From Chlorophyllum brunneum (Eukaryota; Basidiomycota; Agaricomycetes; Agaricales; Agaricaceae), in contig OY756150.1 in NCBI GenBank assembly GCA_963576785.1, positions 124,001-188,000 of the forward strand: a DNA stretch of 64,000 nucleotides, read 5' to 3'. This document shows positions 10,818 through 22,682 of this stretch, one piece after another. The translations under genes were made by a program, and so were the position numbers. The notes under the pieces were generated by a model. The model worked only from the letters and a program-made list of their open reading frames with translations. It had not been told where the DNA came from and did not search any database. Numbering within the stretch: the first letter of the stretch is position 1; each line of letters opens with the position of its first letter.

Positions 10818-12008
10818 TTACTGGATTTTGGCTTTGGCTTTGGCTCTGGAATCCATAATATCTCCCTCGTTCTTCTCGTCAAAATGGCTCATTACCTGAA
10901 GATGGATGGATGTCTTGTTGTTCCTTTCCCACACTTCCAAAACGTGCAAGAACTCTTGGTGAACCGCTTCGGGGTCCTGCTCCACCCACGTAAGCTGTTT
11001 GTGCTTGAAGGACCCTTTGAGGTGACGAAACCTCACTTGTATCCATGCTTCAACAGCGACAAAGAGGTTCCAGTAGCTCTGGAAACCGTCTTTGACATTC
11101 GCATTCAGATGCCCCAAGTTTCTACGGACATGCCCCGACTCCACAAGCCCACCTTTCCAATTCGAGATCAGTGACTTGTGCTTCCGAAAGCCATCCTTAG
11201 AGAGACAAAGGAAGCCTAATGTCCAATTAAATGACTCCAGGTCATAGCGATAGTAACGGGGTGTTTCCGATTCCGATTCCACGGCATCTAGGAGTTCCAG
11301 GGCCATGAATGGAATCGTCCCAGAACGATGAGACTGGGGAGGGACTTCGTCGCCGAATACTGCAAGATCCCAGTCAATCAAGACCGCCTCATATGCATTC
11401 CCGTCCGACGCATTTCCTGCACCACCAGACGGCACTTGACGGCACATGATGTTCCATGGACTGATGTCTCCATGTTTAAATGTCCCCTCCCAAAGCTTGA
11501 AATGACCTACGTAGATGTTAGAATCACTAAGCCTAGGTCTTAGCGACGTCCAGGACTTACATTGTATGCACCGTAACCAAATTTGAAAGACCAATCCAGC
11601 GTTCTTTGGCTCCTCCGCCAACGTCTCTATGGACACAAGAGGCTCAAAAGCAATCAATCGCAAAGGCCGCAATCCCTCGGTTTTTGCCAATTCTGGAATG
11701 AGGTTTTCTCCCCGCTTTGGCAAGAGGTCTTTGGAGCCATATATCTCTGGGAGACAATGCTGCAAGGGGGATTTGATTTCGGTGAGAGCATTTCGCGCGT
11801 CTTTGATGAACTCGTGCTCCAACTTGCGTGAGGTCATTGGGTAAGAGGCTTTGATGACTGTTAGCCCCTGACTCTTATCAGGAGCCACAAAGATGCCGTC
11901 GTGTATGCTGGTCCCTCGCCCCAGAATTACTGGTGACAGCGCTTTCCGCATTTTCGTAGGGTTAAACACAAGCTTTCCCCCTACTTCGTACGTATCCGCA
12001 GAATCCAT
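10818..12008 (-). CDS. FunK1-type kinase F3 (most complete short copy)
   Basis: Two exons, 12008-11561 and 11506-10818, join across a 54-bp intron to 378 residues. The start is the first in-frame ATG (12006-12008); coding-like sequence upstream has no ATG before a stop. It keeps GRGTSIHDGIF (glycine-loop region), VIKASYP with a candidate N-lobe lysine, HGDISPWNIM (catalytic loop), VLIDWDLAVF (DFG equivalent), RSGTIPFMALELL and YRYDLESFNWTLG, and ends with an Ala-Lys tail. All catalytic residues appear present. The first half is like F5 and the last ~80 residues are like F1/F6, so it is a mosaic. It lacks the long N-terminal extension found at the F5 locus and may be a truncated gene that still encodes a kinase core. 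Confidence 0.6.
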   Translation of the reverse strand: MDSADTYEVGGKLVFNPTKMRKALSPVILGRGTSIHDGIFVAPDKSQGLTVIKASYPMTSRKLEHEFIKDARNALTEIKSPLQHCLPEIYGSKDLLPKRGENLIPELAKTEGLRPLRLIAFEPLVSIETLAEEPKNAGLVFQIWLRCIQCKSWTSLRPRLSDSNIYVGHFKLWEGTFKHGDISPWNIMCRQVPSGGAGNASDGNAYEAVLIDWDLAVFGDEVPPQSHRSGTIPFMALELLDAVESESETPRYYRYDLESFNWTLGFLCLSKDGFRKHKSLISNWKGGLVESGHVRRNLGHLNANVKDGFQSYWNLFVAVEAWIQVRFRHLKGSFKHKQLTWVEQDPEAVHQEFLHVLEVWERNNKTSIHLQVMSHFDEKNEGDIMDSRAKAKAKIQ

Positions 12009-12129
12009 CTCTACTTGGACAGGGTTCTTCGGATCATTCTCTCCTGTGTTCGAGTCCTTCTCCTTGCCTTGTTGTGAACCCTTCTTGTTGGTCTTTGAAT
12101 CCGTTCCCCTGGCTTTCTCTTGCTGCAAC

Positions 12130-12510
12130 TCACTGAGTCATTCCCGGAATTTGGGGACCGCCTCATATGCATTCCTGTCCAACGCTTTTAGATTGCGGGA
12201 CGGCACTCGGTCGGACATGATATTCGACAAGTTTATGTCCCTGCCCCTATTACCGATTCTGGAGTGATTCTACCTCTCGACTGAGCACCCGAGGTGGCTT
12301 AATATGCTTGAAGCTCGAAGCAAATTTTCCTCTTCGGTAGTCTCCCGAGACTCCTTGATGACCACGGGATCAGGGCAAGGCTTTGTTGCAGGCAAGGCTT
12401 TGTATGCAGGCACGTCCAATGGGCGATAGCCAGTTCCAGTTGAGATATCCTGTTTAAATGTGTTGTTGTGCAGAACTTGCGACGTAAACCAAGGTGGCAA
12501 GGTTTCCCGT
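12130..12510 (-). pseudogene. FunK1 fragment in front of F3
   Basis: About 12150-12240 repeats the catalytic-loop/DWD part of a FunK1 gene in miniature (compare 11370-11460), although it lies upstream of F3, where it makes no sense for one gene. About 12250-12500 is related to the truncated 5' part of F2 (8500-8721). A stop codon separates it from F3. It looks like debris of a second kinase copy collapsed against F3. Confidence 0.5.
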
Positions 12511-12904
12511 GATCCGAGTCAGATTGCTCTCCAGCACAGATACTGATTTCCCGGAAAATGCCCTAACGTCACAATTTTCGAGGTGAGAGCTTGTCTACCT
12601 GTGCTCTCATAGTCGCGTACCAATCACTCTGGCTCATGGGTGCTTCACATTCCGGGAGGAGTGCTTCTTGGCATATATCTGTCAGCACCTTAACCTGCAC
12701 TTTATCAAGCCCCCACCGCCAAGCCACTCTCGGCCATGGGTCTACCAAAATCCTCTCCTATTACTGTTGCCACTTCCCACCTGGAGTATATTCATTTCGT
12801 CAGCAGGAGGAAACGTGGAAATGGTTCGAGGACTGAGCTTCAAACAGCTCTCCGTTAGGAATGCAAAGGACTTGCGTTGAACGGGGCAACATTTGGTTCG
12901 GAAC
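12511..12904. repeat. Second copy of the degenerate pre-PEX3 block
   Basis: The block matches about 8730-9120 in order and orientation (for example GCAAAGGACTTGCGTTGAAC and GGCAACATT near its right end). It holds no gene that I can support. Confidence 0.45.
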
Positions 12905-13172
12905 GGCTCACTTTGGTGGTGTTAGAGAAGAACACGTTTGTGGATAGTGCTATTTCGCATGAGGAAGAGATGTAGATAAAAATGGCGGGGATATTACCTG
13001 GATTGAGTCGTTGGAGCTCGTTGGCGCTTAGGAGTGTACCTTGCAAATTAGTCGATGTGCGTGTCGTTAGGATTATTACCCTGTCTTCCTGTTACTAATT
13101 TAGTTGTAGAATGTTCTGGCGGTGAGAGATGTGCCTTGTCTATCTGTGATTATGTTTGCAAAGTTTGAGGAG
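12905..13172 (+). pseudogene. PEX3 copy C, 3' fragment
   Basis: Only the end of PEX3 exon 7 (from GTGTTAGAGAAGAACACGTTTGT), the last intron and part of exon 8 remain. There is a stop in the exon 7 part (GATGTAGATA for GAGGTGAGGATA), and the final codons and stop are deleted. The fragment abuts the degenerate block on the left and is followed by the standard convergent spacer. Confidence 0.65.
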
Positions 13173-13330
13173 CTTGGTGATAGGTTATTCGGTGTTCGTA
13201 CATACGTGTAGTCTCGACAAATTTATATATATATATTGATCATTCGTGTCGTTCGTTAGCTCTTCCAAAGATTACAGTTCATAACTACTAGTACAGTTAC
13301 AAAAATCATAAAAGGTGGAGGGCAAACGAT

Positions 13331-14810
13331 TTACTTGGCTTTGGCATTAGAACCCGCCTGTATATCTTCGTCGTTCTTTGTCATGAAACGTTCCATTACC
13401 TCGTCAATGATAGAAGCCCCCCCCTTCTCTTCCCATATCTTTACAATAAACAAGAATTCTGAATAATCCTCGCTGTGCCCTCGTTCCTCCCATGTAAGTT
13501 TTTTCCGCAAAAAAGAGTGTTGGAGGGTACGAAACCTGATGTCAATCCACTCCTCTACAGCGACGAAGAGGTTCCAATACCTTTCAAAGCCCTCTCGGAC
13601 CTCCAGACTTTGAAGCCTAGCGGATCTCCTCAGGTTCAGACTTTGGATAATCGTCCCGTGCCATTTATACCGCTCCGATCGCTGCTTATCCCAGTCGGCA
13701 CAGATGTGTCCCAGTACCCAGTTGAATGACTCAAGATCGAACCGATAACGACGAGAATCACTGAGAGGTTTTCCAGCTTCCTCCGCTTGGAGTAGCTCCA
13801 AGGCCATGAATGGAATCGTTCCGGAACGATGGGAGCTGCGATCGATTTCACTGCCATCTACTGCAAGGTCCCAGTCATTCAAGACAGCTTCATATTCACG
13901 TTTGTCTGCCGCTCTCCCGGGTCCACCAGACGACACTGGGCGACACATGATATTCCAGAGGCCGATGTCCCCATGTTTGAATCCGTTCTTCCACAACTCG
14001 AAATGACCTAAAAGGATGTCAGGATGATTTGACCACAGGTACGATGGCGTCCAAACCCACACTCTATGCATTTCCTCCAGATCCGAAAGACCAACCCTGC
14101 ATTCTTCTCGTATTTTACCAACTCCTGCAACTCCACAAGAGGTTCGAAGGCGATTATGCGCAAAGGCCGCATTTTGAGGTCTTTGTCTACCAATTTAAAA
14201 ATGGAGCTGTTCACTGATGGTAAGATGTTGAAGGAGCCGTACACTTCCGGGAGACAGCGAATCCAGTGATTGTGCCTCAACTGCTTCAGGGCATGCCTGA
14301 TGATCCCTTGCTCCGGTGTACGACCTACCATTGAGTATCGATTTTGAGAGATTTCAGAGAGAATATATGGGCATCACTTCAGGTGTCCATATATTCTCTC
14401 TGAAAGCTCTCAAAATCGACGTCTCTTAGCATTTCAAGACGATTCTCACCGGCGTTTTATGACAGTCCACTTTTTGTCCTTCTTGATCCCAGAAAGTTCA
14501 TAAATGCTGGTGCCACGCCCCTAACCTAGGAGCGCCGACATCCGCTTGTGCTTTGTGGCATAAAATACTATCTTTCCCCCTTCATCCAACATCACTACGA
14601 CAGGGTTTTTGAACCCATCGCTACCTTTGTCACGCTTTTCCCCCTCCTCCGCCATTAACTGTTTGAAGCATGTCTGTTATTTGACCAATGTCCATAAGTC
14701 GTGTGTGACCGTCGGATCAATGTCGGGTATGATCCCCCAATCCGCTTTGTCGAAGCAGTCCAGCATGGCCAGAAAAGCAATTGTCCTGATCATCCACATT
14801 GCGGGCCTGC
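13331..14810 (-). pseudogene. FunK1-type kinase F4, broken by a stop and a hairpin insertion
   Basis: The open part is 14331-14061 plus 14007-13331 across a 53-bp intron (315 residues from an internal ATG). It keeps HGDIGLWNIM (the usual Ser/Thr after DI is Gly), LNDWDLAVDG, RSGTIPFMALELL and YRFDLESFNWVLG. Upstream coding continues to about 14800 with FLAMLDCFDKADWG, a typical FunK1 pre-kinase segment, but is interrupted by stops, including TAG at 14521-14523, and by the hairpin at 14338-14419. The same TAG and hairpin occur in F1. The middle resembles F6 and the last ~80 residues resemble F5, so this copy is mosaic. Confidence 0.7.
14338..14419. repeat. Palindromic (hairpin) insertion in kinase F4
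   Basis: Arms 14338-14370 and 14387-14419 pair with one mismatch around a 16-bp loop. TA dinucleotides lie at 14336-14337 and 14427-14428. The element has the same position in the gene and almost the same sequence as 7052-7133; only loop bases differ. That indicates insertion before F1 and F4 separated. Confidence 0.75.
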
Positions 14811-15057
14811 TATCCACGTCTCTCTTGGACGAGACACATACGGTGATGTGCTTGTGAGATTTTGCCTTGGTGCTGGAGAATTGTTCAAATTGGGTTATTG
14901 AAATATTGTTTGACAGACTGGAAAAGAACGTGTTTGTGGGTGATTCCTGTTTCACCTCAAAGAAGGGCCAGTATAAGGTTGGCAGGAATGTAACGGATGT
15001 AATTCATTGACATTCAGGAGTGTTCCTTTCGTGGAATAGTCGATGTGAGTGTTCGTT
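14803..15057 (+). pseudogene. PEX3 copy D1, exon 7 relic
   Basis: Translated pieces recall the PEX3 C-terminal core (TSLLDET, FALVLEN, LEKNVFV), but stops and indels interrupt every frame. It ends at a GTGAGT donor like the one after exon 7 of the intact gene. It overlaps the 5' end of the F4 kinase relic on the other strand. Confidence 0.55.
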
Positions 15058-15544
15058 AGCGCCGGGCGCCGGCAACTTCCGTTATCAGGGACCCCATGCT
15101 CAAAGCAAATGTGGGAATGGTTCGAGAACTGAGCCTCACACAGGACTCGAGGTTGGACGGGGCGACGTTCAAAGGTTCGGCACAAGTCTCACTGCGAAGT
15201 GGACGCCTCTGGTACGTTTGTTTTTATACATCGCTACATTGTGTCACAGCTGACGGTCATCCAGGGAAATGGTGAACATCCCGAAACTCCAACGCTCAAT
15301 GACACATCAGAATACGAGACTACAGCCCTAGATAGGTGCCAAGTCAAGTCGATATGTTGCAAAGTAATAGAGAGGGTCCAGACTGTCCGTCCAACTTGCG
15401 CGACATGGTCCTGTTCTAAGGTCGTGTTCTGACTCATCTAGTCACTCAGCCTCCTTTCTGGCACACCTGACGGACCGTTCGAATGGTACTATGCCCAGTT
15501 TTCACCAGGACCCTGAGTCCCTTCCCTGATGACAGTTCCAATGT

Positions 15545-15920
15545 ACATGGAACATGCGCATTCTGTCCTTCAGCAAGAACATGATGAGCAGTTTCAGGAA
15601 CAATTAGGAACGGAAGATCAGACAATGCGGCGGAAGGAAATGTAGAGAGGGGAGTTCTCGAAAGGTCCGTGCTCATACTCCTCTCTAACTAAATTTCACA
15701 GCTAACATCTTTCTATATATCTTTAAATGTAAAGTTGAACATCTCTGACCTCGACCGACATGTTTGCGGCATTTGATGGTATTTGAAGATACGGAACGTC
15801 ACACCAAGTACGTTCTCCTCTGGGTCCTTCGAATGCCCACCTCTAAGGTCGGCTCTAGTCTTCCTCTCCCTTCTCCTTCCGCCAATAAAGTAACACATGT
15901 TCACACTAGGCATCCTCTAA
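15545..15920 (+). pseudogene. PEX3 copy D2, exon 5-7 relic
   Basis: Weak but ordered similarity to PEX3: CATTCTGTCCTTCAGCAAGAAC (exon 5), AAAGTTGAACATC (exon 6), GATACGGAACGTCACACCAAGTACGTTC (end of exon 6 with donor), then the start of exon 7. Exon 5 is largely deleted. It sits directly before the near-full-length copy E. The 15058-15544 segment between D1 and D2 is another copy of the degenerate block seen at 9000-9470. Confidence 0.5.
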
Positions 15921-16039
15921 GGCTACGCCAACAGACTTTTGTCACCTTTTGCGAAAAGTACCCCCAATTTTCCCATGACACAGATGTTTCCAGATGGAAA
16001 GCCATTTAACCAATGCCAGTTACCGGTTGTCGTCCTCAA

Positions 16040-18139
16040 ATGCTCTCTACCCTCAAAAACTATGTCGGTGACCGCAAAGCTGGTATCGCAAAGACCATTG
16101 GCTTTGCTGGGGGACTCTATCTTGCAAAACACTACATAAGCGACAGGCTCGACGAAGTAAAAGCTCGGCTCGAACAAGAACGGGCGGCAAGAGATAGGTG
16201 CGTCACCATTTCTCTCAAATTCAAATATTTTCTAATTGAAAAGTGTATTCAGCCTCCGGCGGCGTTTTCAGCTGACTCAAGATGACGTTTCTTACACCGT
16301 TATGGCCTTATTACCCACTCTTGGGGACCAGATTCTCGAGAACATGGATGTCGAGGCCATTACCAAAGAACTCCAAAGCAGAAGCAAGGCTAGGCATGCA
16401 AGGCACCAGTCCCAGGCATCGTCTAGTCTTGCCTCGAGCATCGATGTTGTGCAGGAGCATGATATACGATCCGAGAATGGGTCGGTAGTGTCGACAGGCT
16501 TCTCTCTGCCTGATCCAGATTCAACCGGTAAATCCTGCATTGCTTCTCATGTTGTCATTCACCCATCTAAATGTGCACAAGATCCCTTGTCAACATCCAA
16601 CCTCACTTCTACAACACCTGATTTCGGGGAACACATGTCTCTACACAGTTCGCAACTAGTACGTCGTTTCCCTTTCCCGTCAAGAGGCACATCTCACACT
16701 CTGGATTATCTAGTCGGATGGCGTTGCGAGTTCCTCTGTCATATCAGAGTCGTCCGACACACGAACAAAGGCCGAACTGTGGAACGAAGTCAAAATGTTG
16801 AGTGAGTTCACCCCTCCCCCTGTGTCCGACAGGCAACCCAGCTGACGCCATCCGCAGCTTTCACTCGGACACTTACCGTTCTCTACTCGACAACTCTACT
16901 ATCGCTACTGACGACGATCCAACTGACCCTCCTCGCACGGACAAAATACGTACATTCCGTCCTTCAACAAGAACGCGATGAGCGGGTACAGGAGCGGTTG
17001 GAAGCCGAACTTTCTCTGACAAACTTGCTGTTCGGTGGAGGGAAAGGACTGGAAGACTTGATGTCGAGAGACCTTGAGGCGCTCTTGGGAGAACAGGATA
17101 CATTAGAGGACGAAGCCATTCCGGAGGACGTCGAGAACAAGTATCTCACACTCAGTTGGTGGCTACTTCACGTTGGATGGAAAGACGTTGGAGAACGCGT
17201 CCGTCGTGGGGTGGGAGAAGTCTTTGAAGGGTTCGTTGTGTCCCTCGTCTGACTCTCAGTGAGCGTCACGGTTAACATCTTCCAGGGTATCGCTCAAGAC
17301 AAAGTTAAACATGATGGACCTTCACCGACTCATCCGCGACGTCCGACGACGGGTAGAACATGAAATCACATTTGAGGGCACAGAACGTCGCATCAAGTAC
17401 GTTCCCCTCTACGTCTCCTTATTAACTACGCACCTCTAACGCCGCAATTAGCTTCCTCTCCACCCTCCTTCCTCCAACACCCGAAATGGTCCAACACGTC
17501 CTAACACAGGCGGATTATCAAACGACATGGACGAACCGTCATCACCTACTTTTGGCGAAAGAAACACTCAAACATCCTCAACGTCACTCTCATCATCACA
17601 ACTTTCACATTCCAATTACTTCCTCTCCGCGCTAAACAATACCACTGATCCATTGGCGCTTTCACCACCGTACCTGGCGGTACTTTATATTCTTCCACAC
17701 CCGCACCGGTACCTAGCGATATCCAGAGTCTACCATTACCAAATCCCCACCCACATACCGCGGATCTACCATTCACATCTCTCTTGGATGAGACGCGGGC
17801 GATGATTTGCTCATCAGATTTTGCCTTGGTGTTAGAGAACTGCTTGGATCGGGCTGTTGAAATCCTATTCGATGGCTTAGAGAAGAACGTGTTTGTGGAT
17901 AGTGCTGTTTCGCCTGAGGAAGAGGTGAGGATAAGGTTGGCAGGGATGTTACCCGGATTGAGTCGTTGGAGCTCGTTGGCACTTAGGAGTGTACCTTGTG
18001 AATTGGTCGATGTGAGTTTGTTGTTGGTGATAACTCTTGGTTCATGTTACTAATTTAGTTGTAGAATGTTCTGGCGATGAGGGATGTGCCTTGTCTATCT
18101 GCAATTGTGTTTGCAAAGTTTGAAGAGAGGTTTCGGTGA
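16040..18139 (+). pseudogene. PEX3 copy E, near full length with two frameshifts
   Basis: Exons 1-6 (16040-16197, 16253-16527, 16582-16658, 16714-16801, 16858-17230, 17286-17396) match the intact PEX3 almost base for base, with the same splice sites. Exon 7 starts at 17452. Near 17507 one base is missing (ACACAGG for ACACAAGG), and near 17653 another is missing (CCATTGG for CCATTTGG). Together they move the frame by two, so the C-terminal core is not read. The first deletion is shared with copy B. Apart from these the copy is very fresh, so either it died recently or one or both deletions are sequence errors. The last exon ends at TGA 18137-18139. Confidence 0.7.
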
Positions 18140-18304
18140 GCTTGATGATAGGTTATTCAGTGTTCGTACATACGTGTAGTCTCGACAAATTTATATATAT
18201 ATTGATCGTTCGTATCGGTCGTTAGTTCCTCCAAAGGTTACAGTTCAAACTACTAGTACAGTTACAGAGGTCATCAAGAGTTATGTTGGTGGAGGGCAAA
18301 TAAT

Positions 18305-20620
18305 TTACTCAGCTTTGGCTTTGGCATTAGAAGCCGCCTGGACATCTTCGTCGTTCTTTGTCATGAAATGTTCCATTACCTCGTCAATGATAGAGACTCT
18401 CCCCTTCTCTTCCCATATCTTCACAATAAACAAGAATTCTGAATAAACTCCGCCGTGCCCTCGTTCCTCCCATGTAAGTTTTCTCCGCAAAAACGAGTGT
18501 TGGAGGGTACGAAACCTGATGTCAATCCACTCCTCTACAGCGACAAAGAGGTTCCAGTAGCTCTGGAAACCGTCTTTGACATTCACACGCAGATTCCCCA
18601 AGCTTCTACGGACATCCCTAGACACCCTAAGCCGACCCTTCCAATCCGGGATCAGTGACTGATCCTCCTGAAAGTGATGCGGAGAGATACAAAGGAAGCC
18701 TAACGTCCAATTGAATGACTCCAGGTCATAGCGATAGTAACGCGATGCTTCCGATTTTGATTCCACAGCATCTAGGAGTTCCAGGGCCATGAACGGAATT
18801 GTCCCAGAACGATGAGACTGGGGAGGGACTTCGTCGCTGTATACTGCAAGGTCCCAGTCAATCAAGACTGCCTCATATGCCTTCCCGTCCGATGCTTTTC
18901 CTCGACCACCGGACGGTACTTGGCGGCACATGATGTTCCATGGATTGATATCTCCATGTTTATATTCCCCCTCCCAAAGCTTGAAATGACCTACGTAGAT
19001 GTTAGAATAGCTGACCCAAGGTCTTAGCAACGTCCGGGACTTACATTGTATGCACCGTAACCAAATTTGAAAGACCAATCCAGCGTTCTTTGGCTCCTCC
19101 GCCAACGTCTCTATGGACACAAGAGGCTCAAAAGCAATCAATCGCAAAGGCCGCAATCCCTCGGTTTTTGCCAATTCTGGAATGAGGTTTTCCCCCCGCT
19201 TTGGCAAGAGGTCTTTGGAGCCATATATCTCTGGGAGACAATGCTGCAGCGGGGATTCGAGTTCTACGAGATAAGCTTGCGCGCGCTTGATGAGGGTGTT
19301 TTCCGCCAGACGTCCCGCCATTGGATAAGACGCTTTTATGATGGTCGGCACGTTCCTGCTGCTGCGGGGGCCAGCCTGAAAGATACCCTTGTGGATACTA
19401 GTGCCGCGCCCCAGAATTACGAGTGACATCTTGTCTTCTCTTTCTGTGACATTGAATATAGCCTTCCCACTCTCCATCTCCACTACCACAGGGCACTTGA
19501 GCTGTTCTAGCTCCTCCTGGCTTTTCGGCATAGGTAGGGATGGTGTAGAGTTTCCCCGAAACTTCTGTTGTGTCCATTGCCCATGTTCGGCCGTGGGATC
19601 AATGTCAGTCATGATTCCCCAGTCCTCTTTGGTGAAGCGGTCCAGGATGGCAAGGAAAGCAAGGAAATGTGGAAGGTTATGAGTGATACTGAATCCAGTT
19701 ATGAAGCAAAGACGGTAGCGGCAATAGATAAGCACATATATGAATGCATCTGGGGAAACCGCAATTAACACGTGACTAACTTCAGGGAACGTTGCAGTGA
19801 CTCACCAACATAGATCAACCCAAAAGACCAGTTTCCATTCGCGTATGGTCCTCTGCATAACATATCGCCAGCGTAAAGTGCTGTTTGTAATATCGGCTGA
19901 CTCCTAACGTCGGGTTGATCAGAGGCTTTCCCCCCTGGGTGAGCTGTTTCCTCTACTCCGGGATCAGAATTCAACTTGACTGCTAATGAATGTATGCCCA
20001 CCATATTCGGCTACGGGGTTTAAGCCTCCGCTCCATGAGTCTGGCAGCATGGCCTCCAGGTCAATCTTGGTTGTAAAAGTTGCGGGTAGCGGTAAAGGGT
20101 CTTTTTTCCTTTTAACCTCGATGAACATCGCTAGGTCAGCAGCATACAAATTCGATTTTCCGGTCATGGTCATGGTGATCCACATATCCGCCCGACGTTC
20201 ACCTTGGAAACCATAGATAGCCTTGGAAGCCGCACATCGTAACTTAATATCTTTGTACGTCCTGGGCTTGAGAGACTTAATGACTTGTTTATCCTTGCGC
20301 AAGAAAGCCTAGCATGTGTTGAACTGTTCCTCTATAAGTTCATAGTACTTTTCTTCCGCGCCAATACCCTCAACTTTTTTCCTGTTGGTTATATGCCAAT
20401 CATCCCAGAATAACCTTCAGAACGTAAATGAATACTTACAATTGCTTTTCAAAAGTAGGCTTGATTTTGTCTGCGATGGGAATTAACGTATCTTTGATCC
20501 ATTGCTCCAGTGTCTTCTTTCCAGTGTCCGTAGACCGGAATTTTACCCATAGATCAGAAATGAAGGTGCTCTGTAGCAGCTGGTTCTGTTATATATGCAT
20601 TTATTTCTCTCAATAATATG
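18305..20620 (-). pseudogene. FunK1-type kinase F5, full-length locus with a stop and a frameshift
   Basis: This locus shows the whole ancestral architecture. On the minus strand, pieces are readable at about 20600-20440, 20381-19806, 19749-19045 and 18990-18305, separated by introns of 58, 56 and 54 bp. The N-terminal region has ADMWITMTMTG and FIEVKRKKD, then WSFGLIYV-DAFIYVLIYCRYRL across a splice, FLAILDRFTKEDWGIM, GRGTSIHKGIF, TIIKASYPMAG, HGDINPWNIM, VLIDWDLAVY, RSGTIPFMALELL and YRYDLESFNWTLG. Two lesions are visible: an in-frame TAG after EEQFNTC near 20310, and a one-base insertion near 20010 (GAATATGGTGGGCAT). The kinase domain itself is undamaged, so a shorter protein remains possible. 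Confidence 0.7.
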
Positions 20621-21884
20621 GCTTGACTTGACCTGACAATTCTGGGAGGTTGAAAGAACGGACAAAAAAACACCTGTGTTTTGCGGGAGCATGTGGGTAG
20701 ACAGACCCTGCTGCAGGATTTGTGTTGGGGCAGGAACAATTGAAATTTAAAGGCCTTGTACATTTGACTTCGGAACATGGAGGCAAGCACAGCAGGACAC
20801 CCAAATGTTCGTCATCTCAGACTGGACCCACAGTCTTGAGAGTGAATAGCAATCTCAGAAATGAATCTTTCTTGGGCTATCTCGGGAGCATCTTCAGGTT
20901 TCATATCAGAAGCATAAGGAAAATTCTGATTCAATCTAGGATGAAATGGAATACTGAATATGCCCCGATAAGTAGCCCAATATGCTGATTATTAGATTCA
21001 GATAGTGTGTGGCTGAGCACAATCAACCGTCATTGTTTGTTATTGTAAGTCCAAGGTGTCTCTAGAGGTGAAGCTATTGACACCCGACATGGAGCATATT
21101 CTGGGCACAGGAAATGGTCATATAGCCTTGTGCCATAAACCCAGGGCTTTTGTTTCCAAGTAGCAAGTCAGGTTATAATTGCTCTCTTGTGTTTGACAAG
21201 TCATGCTATATCACATAAAATGTACTAGAGAAACAACCAGAATGCAGGAAACGATGATGCCCTTTTGTTAACCTGGGTAATGTATTGGTGAATTCACAAC
21301 CACGTACCAGCAGCTTTGAATGGTTCGACTTTCCCCATCAGGGTTTCCCATGACCGTAATGTGTGCAACCAGCTACCCTCTTGGTCACCAAATGTTTTTC
21401 TTGGATCATCCCGCTCTGCTGTATTGAACTCCCATCACCATTAACTCCTATGTATCGCATGTGTCACCGGCCTTTTGGGGCCACTTACAGGTTCTTTTGG
21501 CACCGGATCTATAAATAATAGTACCCAATCGTTGCTGGCCAATAGGATAAGTGTGCATTGACTCAAGGAGAAGCTGTATCTCCGGATCTGTTGTGACCCC
21601 AAATTGGACCACCACCACAGAACCACTGTGGAGCACCGTTATCCTGTTCCTTGTTCTCTTTCCTTTTGCTCCGGTGTGGGGCACAAGAAGGAGTGTAAAT
21701 CACATTCAGAATTATCTTGCTGACTTGTCATCATATCACGACAATTAGTACAGTTACGGAATATCACCACAGATCGGATTCGTTGTTGGGGGATAACTCA
21801 CTTAGCTTTGAAACTCCTGCCAGGATATCTTTTTGCATGAAATGTCTATTGACCCCGTTGAGAATGGGCACTTCCCTTCCATTC
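20621..21884. other. Region without a supportable gene
   Basis: No spliced gene could be assembled. A minus-strand open stretch at 21441-21684 has a protein-like composition but no homologue I know and no clear splice context. The region separates kinase F5 from the next PEX3 relic. Confidence 0.35.
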
Positions 21885-22638
21885 ATTTCTCCCGCTTCAC
21901 AACGGAAATGCTGAAATCACCTTTGAAGACACAGAACGTCACACCAAGCACGTTTTTTCCTGTCTTGCACTTTTCATGGCGCGACTGGTTTCCTCTCTAT
22001 CCTCCTGCCTCCAACAGCTGAAATGGTTCAACACGTTCTTGCGTGTTCTCAAGCTACGCCAACGGACCTCATCACCCACCTCTGACGAAAAACATTCTCG
22101 ACTTCACCCCGTCCTTCTAACTCTTACGTTCAAGCTGTTTCCCTTCCGCACTCAGCGGTACCCCCGATTCATTTGGTACCTTCACCACCATACTCTGTGG
22201 TACCGCGTACCCTTCCGGTACCGAGTGATATTCGAGCACTACTATTACCAAATCTATCCACATACTGCGGATCCACTGTTCATGTCTCTCTCGGACGAGA
22301 CACGGGCAGTTTGATACGCTCATCGGATTTCGCTTTAGTGTTGGAGAATTTCTTGGATCGGACTGTTGAAATCATGCTCGATGGGTTGAGGAAGGGCATG
22401 TTTGTGGATAGTACTATCTGGCCCGATGAAGAGGTGAGGATAAGGTTGGCGGGGATGTTACCTGATTTGAGTCGTTGGCACTCAGGAGTGTTCCTGGTGA
22501 ATTGGTCGATATGAGTGCATTTATGGTTATAGCTCCTCCGCCACGTTACTGATTTGGTTGTAGAACGTTCCGACGGTGAGCGATGTGACTTGTCTATCTG
22601 CGACTGTGTCTGCAGGGTTTGAGGAGAGGTTCCGGTGA
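21885..22638 (+). pseudogene. PEX3 copy F, exon 6-8 relic
   Basis: The end of exon 6 (GACACAGAACGTCACACCAAGCACG), all of exon 7 and exon 8 are recognisable, ending at TGA 22636-22638. Exon 7 is strongly diverged and frameshifted, with insertions in the Ser-rich linker. It is a distinctly older copy than A or E. Just past it, at about 22683, the right arm of the inverted repeat begins. Confidence 0.65.
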
Positions 22639-22682
22639 GCTTGGTCATAGGTTTTTCGGTGTTCGTAGATACGTGTAATTCA

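Noticed and set aside
11507..11560. Reading kinase F3 as a single uninterrupted exon
   Set aside because: The 54-bp segment is open only because its length is a multiple of three. GTAAGT and CTACGTAG borders and alignment to the paralogues show it is an intron.
14005..14075. Apparent frameshift in kinase F4 between its two open frames
   Set aside because: A GTGGGT...TTTTAG intron at 14008-14060, in the same place as in F1, F3, F5 and F6, restores the frame, so this is splicing and not damage.
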